From contig DXYE01000048.1 in NCBI GenBank assembly GCA_019415985.1, positions 12,955 through 18,208 of the forward strand: a DNA stretch of 5,254 nucleotides, given 5' to 3'. A program made the position numbers and the translations under genes. The notes below the pieces were generated by a model. It made no database searches, was not told where the DNA came from, and saw only the letters and a program-made list of their open reading frames with translations. Shown here one piece after another: positions 1 to 5,230 of the stretch; the stretch's first letter is position 1, and each line of letters starts with the position of its first letter. Source of the DNA: Clostridiales bacterium (lineage in GTDB: Bacteria > Bacillota > Clostridia > Oscillospirales > CAG-272).

Positions 1-2
1 CA

Positions 3-764
3 CCGCAGTTTGACTTTATTGGAATTAATGAGGATGGCATCGAAAATGAGATTGCGGTACTGGACGATTTTCTAGAAAACCATGGCAGTCTTATGGTGTT
101 TATGGGCCCAGATACGCCGTATTTTCCTGAACTTGAGGAGTATCTTGAGGAATGGGGCATTCAGTTTGGGGAAGCTGTACTCAAGGATACAGACAGCTCG
201 ACGACCGCAGATGGACTGACCATCAAGGCAACTCTTCCGACCGAAGGCTCGGGTGCGTCTTTGCACCAGACGATGCGGGAACTCTCATCGGTCCCCATGA
301 CCATTGTCAAGGACGCAAGTCCGATATACCAGCTTTTCGAAAGTAAAAACAACAGAAACGTGTCGTCTGTCCTGACCACGAGCAGAACAGCGCAGGCTTT
401 TTCATCTGAAACAGACGAGGCTGTGCGCGGACAGTTTGATTTGATGACACTGTCGATACAAACAGATTATGTGGAAAACGAGCCGATGAACGCCTATGTG
501 CTGGCCTGTTCCAGCGCGAGTTTCGCAGACAGCGTATATATGAGTCAAAGTGCATACGGCAACCGTGACATTATATATGCAGCTATGCGGCTGTTCGGTG
601 TGGATCAGGTTCCTGTAGACATTCGATTCAAACAATTTGAAGACAACGCCCTGACCATAAGCACAGCAGAGGCATCCGGTTGGACTGTAGCGCTGGTAGC
701 GGTGGTTCCCGTTTTGATTTTAGCGGCCGGAACCTTTGTATGGGTCAAACGTCGCCATCTGTAA
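3..764 (+). CDS. GldG-like ABC transporter accessory protein (C-terminal part, 5' end outside window)
   Basis: The reading frame is open from the left edge, so the first internal Met codon at 93 is not the true start; 253 residues are visible. The opening stretch (LDDFLENHGSLMVFMGPD, then FPELEEYLEEWGI and a V-x-D-like step) resembles the late part of the GldG / ABC_transp_aux domain, where a periplasmic-type sandwich domain handles a 'no truth value' glutamine-amidotransferase-like fold. The last 28 residues contain one hydrophobic segment (GWTVALVAVVPVLILAAGTF) followed by VKRRHL, a C-terminal membrane anchor with a positive cytoplasmic tail. In this family the protein normally accompanies an ABC ATPase and an ABC-2 permease, which would lie upstream. 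The DUF4340 gene downstream supports the assignment, since the pair is commonly adjacent. The transported substrate cannot be told. The family call rests on recognition of sequence pattern and context, not on an alignment. Confidence 0.75.
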   Translation, partial: PQFDFIGINEDGIENEIAVLDDFLENHGSLMVFMGPDTPYFPELEEYLEEWGIQFGEAVLKDTDSSTTADGLTIKATLPTEGSGASLHQTMRELSSVPMTIVKDASPIYQLFESKNNRNVSSVLTTSRTAQAFSSETDEAVRGQFDLMTLSIQTDYVENEPMNAYVLACSSASFADSVYMSQSAYGNRDIIYAAMRLFGVDQVPVDIRFKQFEDNALTISTAEASGWTVALVAVVPVLILAAGTFVWVKRRHL

Positions 765-853
765 AAATGAGAGAGTCCGTGTCTAAGTATAAGAAAATAC
801 AGGCGTAAGCGGCTGCGCTTGATACGGAAATAGAAAAGGGCTTATTCAAGATA

Positions 854-862
854 TGATATAAT
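854..862 (+). promoter_or_regulatory. Possible extended -10 promoter for the DUF4340 gene
   Basis: The sequence TGATATAAT is a perfect extended -10 box (TG-N-TATAAT). The position 17 nt upstream (834-839, AAAAGG) does not match a -35 box, but extended -10 promoters can work without one. It would give a leader of roughly 265 nt before the start at 1134. The box sits just after the spaced inverted repeat CTTGA/TCAAG, which could be an operator. A chance match in AT-rich DNA cannot be excluded. Confidence 0.4.
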
Positions 863-1043
863 TTTCAACTGAAAGACGTAACTCATCGACACTTCTGCTT
901 CGCCCTTGTAAAATAAATGATCTGCTGTAGAATAGATGTAAAAATGAATAAACACAGTCGTACAGTTGTGTATGCGATACGGAAGCGTCCAGAGTCAAGC
1001 TTTTTTTGTTATCTATTCCAGCGGACAATTTGCAGCGCAACAG

Positions 1044-1076
1044 AAGGAGTTTATATTGATGGAAATACCGGCATAA
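1044..1076 (+). other. Strong Shine-Dalgarno with five-codon leader frame
   Basis: AAGGAG (1044-1049) is followed after 9 nt by ATG at 1059 and a five-codon frame MEIPA ending in TAA (1074-1076). The frame is in phase with the DUF4340 gene, and no further stop occurs between 1077 and its start. This signal is better than the one in front of the large gene. It could be a translated leader, or the original start of a longer DUF4340 protein interrupted by a nonsense codon. Neither reading is proven. Confidence 0.3.
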
Positions 1077-1117
1077 GTCTTATCTATTCCGTCATATTTT
1101 GAAAACAGCAAGCCGAT

Positions 1118-1123
1118 GAAAGG
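1118..1123 (+). promoter_or_regulatory. Ribosome binding site that decides the DUF4340 start
   Basis: AAAGGA lies 10 nt before the ATG at 1134. The alternative in-frame ATG at 1116 has only a purine-poor stretch without an AGGA-like motif at the right distance. The later ATG is therefore preferred; the choice changes the protein by six residues only. Confidence 0.5.
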
Positions 1124-1133
1124 AAATGCATCA

Positions 1134-3002
1134 ATGAGAGAAAAGCAGGGAAAACAGCCGAATGACCTGGGGGAAGAAAAGTGCGAGAAAGGGAAAGAAA
1201 ACAAACGGGCTGTAACGCAGGAAAAGGAACACCCCAGCCATATGAAACCGGAGCATTCGAATATAACAGGCTCGGAAGCAGAGCAGTCGGTAAATTCGGA
1301 GGGTTCGATAACCGACGGTCTTGAGACTATGGATGTAACAGATAAAGCGAATTCCGATTCAGATGAGATCCTGCGGCTCAAGGAGGCTTATAGACGTTTT
1401 GGCATTGAGGGCGAGGAGGCATCCATGAACGAAATCATGGACAGGCTTTCTACTTTTTCAGAACATGAGGATCGGGAGACAACAACTGAGACAGCCGATA
1501 AAAAGACGAAAAAAAAATCATTGCTTGCACGCAGAAAAGCACTGATTTTAGTAATTGCCGCAGCGGCCGCGATTGGTTTATGCATCTATAGCTTTATTCT
1601 TAGGCCATGGATAGATTCACAGTCCGAAGATGAGGCGCCGGAACTGATTGTCGCTGCACCGGAGGATGCGGCCCTGGGCAAATGCGAAACGATAGGAAGC
1701 AGCAACCGTATCTACCTGTTTGCACCGACGGATTCTTCTGCTATTCAAAAGCTTGAGGTTTACAATGCAGAGGGAGGATACACCTTTGAGCAGACCAATG
1801 GAAAGTTTGTCATTGAGGGCGCGGAAGATATGGGATACAGCAATAAGATGTTTTCAATGCTTATGGTTACTGCGGGAAAACCTCTGGCAATAGAGCGAAT
1901 TACAACAAATTGTGATGACTTTAGCGTATATGGTCTTGCCGAAGAGGATGATCCGGCATGGTATCGTTTGACAACGACACAGGGAGTTGAGCATGTGGTA
2001 TATATCGGAGATAGGATTTCCTCTGGAGGCGGATATTACGCGCGGTATGAGGGACGTGAGGCCGTTTATATTCTTAATACGTATGTTGAGACAGTGCTCA
2101 GTGATGTCCGCAGCTTTATGACCCCTAATCTGATCATACCGGTAGATTCGAATGCCTATACGGAAATCAGAACGTTTACAATCGTCGACCACGACGAAAT
2201 GAAGATATGTATTGATGCGATGTCAGCGGAGGAACAGGAACAGACCGGCGGCACCTATGCCTTTAAAATGCTGTATCCTGCATCTTATAGAGTATCCGAT
2301 AATTACACCCAAGCACTGACGGCAGTCATGTCGCTTGAGGGGACGGCGGTTGTGGCATACAATCTTACGGATGAGATCATTGCTTCCTATGGGCTCGTAG
2401 ATCCGGCATATGAGCTGCTGTTCAAATATCAAGATGAGGAGCAATATCTGCTGTTTTCTGAAAAGGATCCTGCAACCAATTCATATTATGTTCTGTCGCC
2501 AATGTTCGATCTAATCGCGACAGTCGATGCGGAAAGCGTGTCTTTTTTGGAATGGGATTTAATTCAATTTATCGATCCGCTGATTTATGCGCAGTATATT
2601 TACAATTTGGATACCATTGAAATTTCAGACGGTGAGAGCGAATATCGTTTTCGTATTCAGGGTGACGCAAAGGAATCTTTGACTGTGACAGAGGAAATCA
2701 GCGGCAAAACTGTTAACACGAAGGATTTTCAGAGTTTATACAGTAATATTTTGTCCATCGAGAATCAAGGATATGCAGAAACAACAGACTCTTCAGCGCT
2801 GGACTGTATGGCAACGCTCCGCTTTACCACAAGAACTGGACAGACAGAGGAATTTGGCTTCTATCCTTATTCTACCCGCCGCTGTCTGTGTACGGTCGAT
2901 GGGCGTGGTGAATTATATGTTCTGCGTGATATGGTACAAAAAATGCTGACAGGCGCAGAAGACCTTACAGCGGGCAGACCCGTAAAAGGGATCTCGGATT
3001 GA
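1134..3002 (+). CDS. DUF4340 domain protein with long charged cytoplasmic N-terminus
   Basis: The product has 622 residues from ATG 1134 (628 if ATG 1116 is used). Residues 1-125 are hydrophilic, rich in Glu, Lys and Ser, and probably mostly disordered, with a possible helical patch near 79-108. A basic stretch (KKTKKKSLLARRK, about 123-135) precedes one membrane helix at about 136-156, which implies a cytoplasmic N-terminus and an extracytoplasmic body. The outer part shows DUF4340 hallmarks: a YGL motif at 266-268, an IGDR turn at 291-294, and a GGGYYAR strand followed by a VYIL strand. A second, related half follows, with the isoG-KxVNT element and a C-terminal GRGELYVLRDMV stretch. DUF4340 proteins are of unknown biochemical role and typically sit beside GldG-like and ABC permease genes, as here. 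The unusual points are the N-terminal extension (the family helix is normally at the very start) and a nine-A run at 1509-1517 just before the helix. Confidence 0.8.
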   Translation: MREKQGKQPNDLGEEKCEKGKENKRAVTQEKEHPSHMKPEHSNITGSEAEQSVNSEGSITDGLETMDVTDKANSDSDEILRLKEAYRRFGIEGEEASMNEIMDRLSTFSEHEDRETTTETADKKTKKKSLLARRKALILVIAAAAAIGLCIYSFILRPWIDSQSEDEAPELIVAAPEDAALGKCETIGSSNRIYLFAPTDSSAIQKLEVYNAEGGYTFEQTNGKFVIEGAEDMGYSNKMFSMLMVTAGKPLAIERITTNCDDFSVYGLAEEDDPAWYRLTTTQGVEHVVYIGDRISSGGGYYARYEGREAVYILNTYVETVLSDVRSFMTPNLIIPVDSNAYTEIRTFTIVDHDEMKICIDAMSAEEQEQTGGTYAFKMLYPASYRVSDNYTQALTAVMSLEGTAVVAYNLTDEIIASYGLVDPAYELLFKYQDEEQYLLFSEKDPATNSYYVLSPMFDLIATVDAESVSFLEWDLIQFIDPLIYAQYIYNLDTIEISDGESEYRFRIQGDAKESLTVTEEISGKTVNTKDFQSLYSNILSIENQGYAETTDSSALDCMATLRFTTRTGQTEEFGFYPYSTRRCLCTVDGRGELYVLRDMVQKMLTGAEDLTAGRPVKGISD

Positions 3003-3046
3003 GGAACCTTTAAAGATTGGGCCGTGCGTTTCACTTGCGAGTTTTT

Positions 3047-3094
3047 TATAACGGGGGCTCTGCAAAAATTACATTTTGCAGAGCCCCCGTTATA
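3047..3094 (+). terminator. 21-bp perfect hairpin, likely (bidirectional) terminator
   Basis: The arms 3047-3067 and 3074-3094 are perfectly complementary over 21 bp with a 6-nt loop (ATTACA). The core is GGGGGCTCTGC paired to GCAGAGCCCCC, closed inside by A4/T4. It lies 44 nt after the stop of the DUF4340 gene and between that gene and the convergent nitroreductase remnant, as expected for a shared terminator. No U-run follows the stem on either strand; the only T6 run (3042-3047) precedes it on the + strand. It is therefore an atypical intrinsic terminator, or could instead be a dispersed palindromic repeat or an RNA 3'-end stabiliser. Confidence 0.7.
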
Positions 3095-3208
3095 TGGATA
3101 TGTCAGAAAAAGCATAGAAAATCGCAGATTTTGTCTCATCAGGCAGCGCGGGCAATAGATAAGCAGCAGGGAAGCGGCAAGCAGTTTTAGCTTTCTTCAC
3201 TACAGGCA

Positions 3209-3562
3209 TCAGATCTCGCCCGATTTCGGACGATTCAACAAGATTTCGTTGAGAGACCTTTTGGGAACGTGATGAACATCATTTAAATCGCGATAATAAG
3301 CGACAGAAGCATCGGTAGTATTCTTTTGATCTAAAACTGCAGTTTCGGCTGGCCTCCCGAGCGCAATAATCAACTGGGGAATGTATCTGGTCCCCAAATG
3401 TAGAATTTCAGAAATTTTCATTCTATCAAACGTGCCCATAAGACATCCGCCGTAGCTCAGCTCTACAGCGCTCAATAAAATGGTTTGAGCTGCAATGCCG
3501 ATGTCACACCATACAGCAGCTTCGGTTGGCGATATTTCGATATCCATTAAATAGATGGCTCT
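3209..3562 (-). pseudogene. Nitroreductase family protein, 5'-truncated remnant
   Basis: The - strand frame encodes about 118 residues that match the C-terminal half of a clostridial nitroreductase (FMN-dependent NAD(P)H oxidoreductase superfamily). Diagnostic stretches are WCDIGIAAQTILLSAVE, the glycine turn YGGC, a strand LIIALGRPAE and the end HHVPKRSLNEIL. Family members are about 170-200 residues long. The N-terminal R-S-x-R phosphate-binding segment and the first helices are missing. Homology seems to run up to RAIYLMD, immediately after an in-frame TAG at 3563-3565. An internal ATG at 3547 gives a 112-residue frame, but it has no convincing Shine-Dalgarno and would lack half the flavin site, so it is unlikely to be functional. 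The break lies close to the promoter of the oppositely oriented two-gene operon, which suggests loss of the 5' half by insertion or deletion. Confidence 0.75.
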
Positions 3563-3581
3563 CTACATTTTTGGGATTAAC

Positions 3582-3610
3582 TTGACAACCTCTATCAACT
3601 CAGTTATAAT
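3582..3610 (+). promoter_or_regulatory. Perfect consensus sigma-A promoter of the toxin-antitoxin-like operon
   Basis: TTGACA (3582-3587) and TATAAT (3605-3610) are separated by exactly 17 nt, the full sigma-A/sigma-70 consensus. Transcription should start near 3617, giving a leader of about 65 nt before ATG 3682. Short inverted repeats TAACT/AGTTA (3578-3582 and 3602-3606) overlap both boxes and could serve as an operator for autorepression, though at 5 bp they may be chance. A perfect consensus with optimal spacing normally means strong expression that is held down by a repressor. Confidence 0.85.
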
Positions 3611-3681
3611 GAAGATGCAAGGGAATGTCTCTGCGTATTTCTTCAGCCTAAGTAGCATATTATAGATGGGGAGGTGGCCGT

Positions 3682-3837
3682 ATGGCTACTACGTCTATCA
3701 CTAAGGAATTTTATGTAAGAGATCAAGTTGCATTTGAGCGGTTGAAAAAAGAACTTGATGAAGTGACTGCTCTTCGTAAGGTAGTTATGGAATCTCCTTC
3801 TCTGAAAAAGGGTAAAGAGACATTAGCCACCTTTTAA
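3682..3837 (+). CDS. Small antitoxin-like protein, 51 residues
   Basis: The ATG follows a strong Shine-Dalgarno (GGGGAGGTGG, 3668-3677) and a consensus promoter, and the product is lysine/glutamate rich. It begins MATTSITKEFYVRD, a short beta-strand-like start, followed by a helix AFERLKKELDEV and a segment RKVVMESPSLKKGKETL. I recall clostridial small proteins with the same opening (M-x-T-T-S-I-T-K-x-F-x-V) and a KGKxLL-x-F ending, encoded just before GNAT-like acetyltransferases. The role as antitoxin and autorepressor is inferred from size, order and context. The TAA stop is followed in frame by TTC GCT AAA TGA, so the usual aromatic tail of this family may be cut short here. The toxin-like gene starts 36 nt downstream in the same operon. 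Confidence 0.7.
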   Translation: MATTSITKEFYVRDQVAFERLKKELDEVTALRKVVMESPSLKKGKETLATF

Positions 3838-3856
3838 TTCGCTAAATGATTTACTT

Positions 3857-3903
3857 GAGAGGGCGTCAGACAGATGATCCAACTACTGATATCTGACGCT
3901 CTC
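3857..3903 (+). promoter_or_regulatory. RNA hairpin sequestering the toxin Shine-Dalgarno and start codon
   Basis: GAGAG-GG-CGTCAGA (3857-3870) pairs with TCTGACG-CTCTC (3892-3903): 7 bp plus 5 bp, broken only by a GG bulge. The loop (3871-3891) holds the ATG of the downstream gene at 3874, and a further CAG/CTG pairing (3871-3873 with 3886-3888) is possible. The Shine-Dalgarno candidate of that gene (GAGAGG) is inside the stem. Such a structure would keep toxin translation low unless a ribosome translating the upstream gene opens it. The complementarity is seen directly; the regulatory role is inferred. Confidence 0.6.
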
Positions 3904-4380
3904 GATTCTTTTCGCTGTTGTTTGGATGAAGATAGAGAGAATTTCTTGCGGAGAAAGGCCGTTCAGTTTATACAGCGGAATTGGTGTTCTGTTTATTTGA
4001 TTGTGGACAAGCAGGAATTTGATTCTGTGCGCATTAAAGTGGATGTGTACTTTACTCTTTCGCACAAAACGCTCATTCCTACCTCCGCATCCAAAACCAG
4101 TGTTAAGGATGCAAGCGGGTTTAAGGAAGCGGAGTCTGTGCATTTTGTGTTGATTGGTCAGCTTGTGAAATATATAGAGCGGCTTGATAATGGAAAACTT
4201 TGTGGGTCTGATATTTTCAACAAAGAGATATTGGATGATGTCTTTGAAATCATAAGAGCTTCGAGCGCATTGATTCCATGCCGATGTATCCTTGTTGAAT
4301 GTAATAACAACCCAAAGGTACATAAGATCTATACGGATTATAAGTTCAAAAAATTCCAATACGATGAAGAACATCATTAA
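3874..4380 (+). CDS. GNAT-like acetyltransferase, probable toxin of a two-gene module
   Basis: The product has 168 residues. The start is fixed by an in-frame TGA at 3856-3858 and the absence of any other ATG after it. Features in order: a helix FLRRKAVQF (24-32), a strand SVYLIVD (39-45), strand YFTLSHKTL (59-67), strand VHFVLIGQL (89-97, the GNAT motif A strand), a helix EILDDVFEII (118-127), strand CRCILVEC (136-143), then KVHKIYTDYKFKKF (148-161), which matches the usual ending Y-x-x-x-G/K-F with the candidate catalytic Tyr. The linker 98-117 takes the place of the acetyl-CoA pyrophosphate loop but lacks a clean Q/R-x-x-G-x-G/A motif. TacT-type GNAT toxins acetylate aminoacyl-tRNA; whether this one does is unknown. 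The TAA stop is followed by TTT TAC AAG CAG ATA TAA, so a C-terminus reading FYKQI may have been lost through a CAA-to-TAA change. Housekeeping acetyltransferase is the alternative. Confidence 0.7.
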   Translation: MIQLLISDALDSFRCCLDEDRENFLRRKAVQFIQRNWCSVYLIVDKQEFDSVRIKVDVYFTLSHKTLIPTSASKTSVKDASGFKEAESVHFVLIGQLVKYIERLDNGKLCGSDIFNKEILDDVFEIIRASSALIPCRCILVECNNNPKVHKIYTDYKFKKFQYDEEHH

Positions 4381-4576
4381 TTTTACAAGCAGATATAATC
4401 CCGCGTAAACAACTAAGGACTGACCGAATATCAGCCATTTTACATGAAGGGGAACCGGCACAGGTTGTCCCTATTTCTTCTCATGCCCGCCCAGAATAGC
4501 CCAGGAGCGACGATTGAAATTCAGGAGAATCCTACCACTAAAGATATTGAACGATCTGAGAGCCGCCTACGGGCTT
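4381..4576 (+). other. Probable decayed coding sequence between the operon and the zinc-module gene
   Basis: No intact gene is seen. Two frames look protein-like in succession: frame phase 0 reads EGEPAQVVPISSHARPE before TAG near 4497, and frame phase 1 then reads SPGATIEIQENPTTKDIER and on to a TAA at 4591-4593. A single inserted base near 4495 would join them into one frame. A 49-codon frame from ATG 4444 to 4593 exists but has no Shine-Dalgarno. I do not recognise the family. This may be the end of a lost gene or non-coding sequence that looks coding by chance. Confidence 0.3.
4449..4480 (+). terminator. Weak candidate terminator of the toxin-antitoxin-like operon
   Basis: GGGGAACC (4449-4456) pairs with GGTTGTCCC (4463-4471) around a GGCACA loop, with one bulged G and one G-U pair. 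A T-rich tail TATTTCTTC follows (4472-4480). It lies about 70 nt after the acetyltransferase stop, a suitable place. The imperfect stem and interrupted T tract make it a weak candidate. Confidence 0.35.
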
Positions 4577-5158
4577 CTATTGAGGTTTGTTAAATCTGGT
4601 GCATTTACAATGCCCATAAGGATTGCTATGCCGTAGCCAATAGCTGCTGACCTCTACTGTACGGCCACAGTTTTGGCAGAGGCATTTCCACCTGGTTTCA
4701 TTGCTGGCAAGTCTCTCATTTTTCACTGGTTCGATTACCTTGAGGAATCCAAAGGTCTGGCCTGCAAGGTCATGCTTGAGTTGGAATTGGGAGCAGCCAC
4801 ATGATTGGGTCTTGCCTTTTCGTAGACTATCTGATAGGACAGATACCGTGTTGCCACACTCACACATGCAAATCCACTTTGACTTTCCATCTTCAGAGGC
4901 AATATCTTTCTGGATTACAGTGAGTTTCCCAAATACTTTACCAGTCAAATCAATGAGGGTAGGAGATTGCTTATGCCGCAAGCACCCGCATGACTTTGTA
5001 CCATTTTCTTTGAGTAAATTAGTAGATGATACAACAATGGTATTTCCGCACCTGCATTGACATAGCCACATGGGGCGACCAGGTTTGTGGTCTTCTACTC
5101 TCTGAAAGATGGTAAGCAGACCGAATGTTCGACCAGATAAATCAACGAGCTTGCCCAT
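4577..5158 (-). CDS. Three-module Cys-rich zinc-binding protein, phage/mobile-element type
   Basis: The 193-residue product starts at a clear ATG preceded by GGGAGG about 7 nt away on the - strand (5165-5171). It consists of three tandem copies of one module of about 60 residues: a lead DLxGxxFGxLTVI, a spacer, W-x-C-x-C-x-CG-N, then a basic stretch and SCGC. Copy 1 covers about 4-64 (Cys 33, 35, 37, 57, 59), copy 2 about 68-128 (Cys 97, 99, 101, 120, 122). Copy 3, about 129-192, is diverged: CLCQNCG (Cys 159, 161, 164) and HCKC (Cys 184, 186). The module is familiar from the N-terminus of phage and mobile-element proteins that continue into an HNH or AP2 domain. Here no nuclease follows, and only KPQ remains after copy 3. 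The clustered Cys residues imply zinc binding and probably nucleic-acid binding, which is an inference. It converges with the upstream operon. Confidence 0.8.
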   Translation of the reverse strand: MGKLVDLSGRTFGLLTIFQRVEDHKPGRPMWLCQCRCGNTIVVSSTNLLKENGTKSCGCLRHKQSPTLIDLTGKVFGKLTVIQKDIASEDGKSKWICMCECGNTVSVLSDSLRKGKTQSCGCSQFQLKHDLAGQTFGFLKVIEPVKNERLASNETRWKCLCQNCGRTVEVSSYWLRHSNPYGHCKCTRFNKPQ

Positions 5159-5200
5159 AGAAATCCCTCCCGTTAAGATATCTTGATTTTACCTTGAAAA

Positions 5201-5230
5201 GCTATAATAAAGTTGTAACAAAAGTGGCAA
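5201..5230 (-). promoter_or_regulatory. Weak candidate promoter for the zinc-module gene
   Basis: On the - strand TTGCCA (5225-5230) is followed by TATAGC (5201-5206) at 18 nt or TATTAT (5204-5209) at 15 nt. The region is AT-rich and lies 43-72 nt upstream of the start codon, the right place, but neither combination is close to consensus with good spacing. The + strand of the same stretch also contains TATAAT. Confidence 0.3.

Larger units (their letters stand above)
765..1115 (+). other. 350-nt gap inside the ABC accessory locus, no convincing gene
   Basis: GldG-like and DUF4340 genes are usually nearly contiguous, so this gap is long. No open frame here has both a ribosome binding site and protein-like composition; a 61-codon frame from 917 lacks a Shine-Dalgarno. 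Visible elements are a small hairpin (AAGCG-GCTG-CGCTT, 807-820), a spaced inverted repeat CTTGA/TCAAG (818-822 and 846-850) just upstream of an extended -10 box, a T7 run at 1001-1007, and an 11-bp direct repeat TTATCTATTCC at 1009-1019 and 1080-1090. There is also a strong Shine-Dalgarno followed by a five-codon frame (1044-1076). The gap therefore probably carries an internal promoter and leader for the downstream gene, or is the scar of a lost gene. Confidence 0.55.

Noticed and set aside
1013..1381. 122-codon open frame on the - strand
   Set aside because: It overlaps the charged N-terminus of the DUF4340 gene; the product is Ser/Phe-rich, as expected from the complement of Glu/Lys/Ser codons, with no family resemblance.
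3118..3132. Small hairpin AAAATC-GCA-GATTTT with T-rich sequence on the - strand as terminator of the nitroreductase
   Set aside because: The stem is 6 bp of almost only A-T pairs; too weak compared with the 21-bp hairpin next to it.
3566..3664. Open - strand frame in phase with the nitroreductase beyond the TAG at 3563-3565
   Set aside because: The translation (for example LIEVVKLIPKM) does not resemble the nitroreductase N-terminus, and this DNA contains a perfect promoter on the + strand, so it is better read as the new flanking sequence.
3883..4461. 192-codon open frame on the - strand
   Set aside because: It is antisense to the acetyltransferase gene, whose product has recognisable family motifs, a promoter and an upstream partner. 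The antisense product has no recognisable motif.
4701..5060. 119-codon open frame on the + strand
   Set aside because: It is the complement of the three-module zinc protein, whose internal repeat structure shows which strand is coding.
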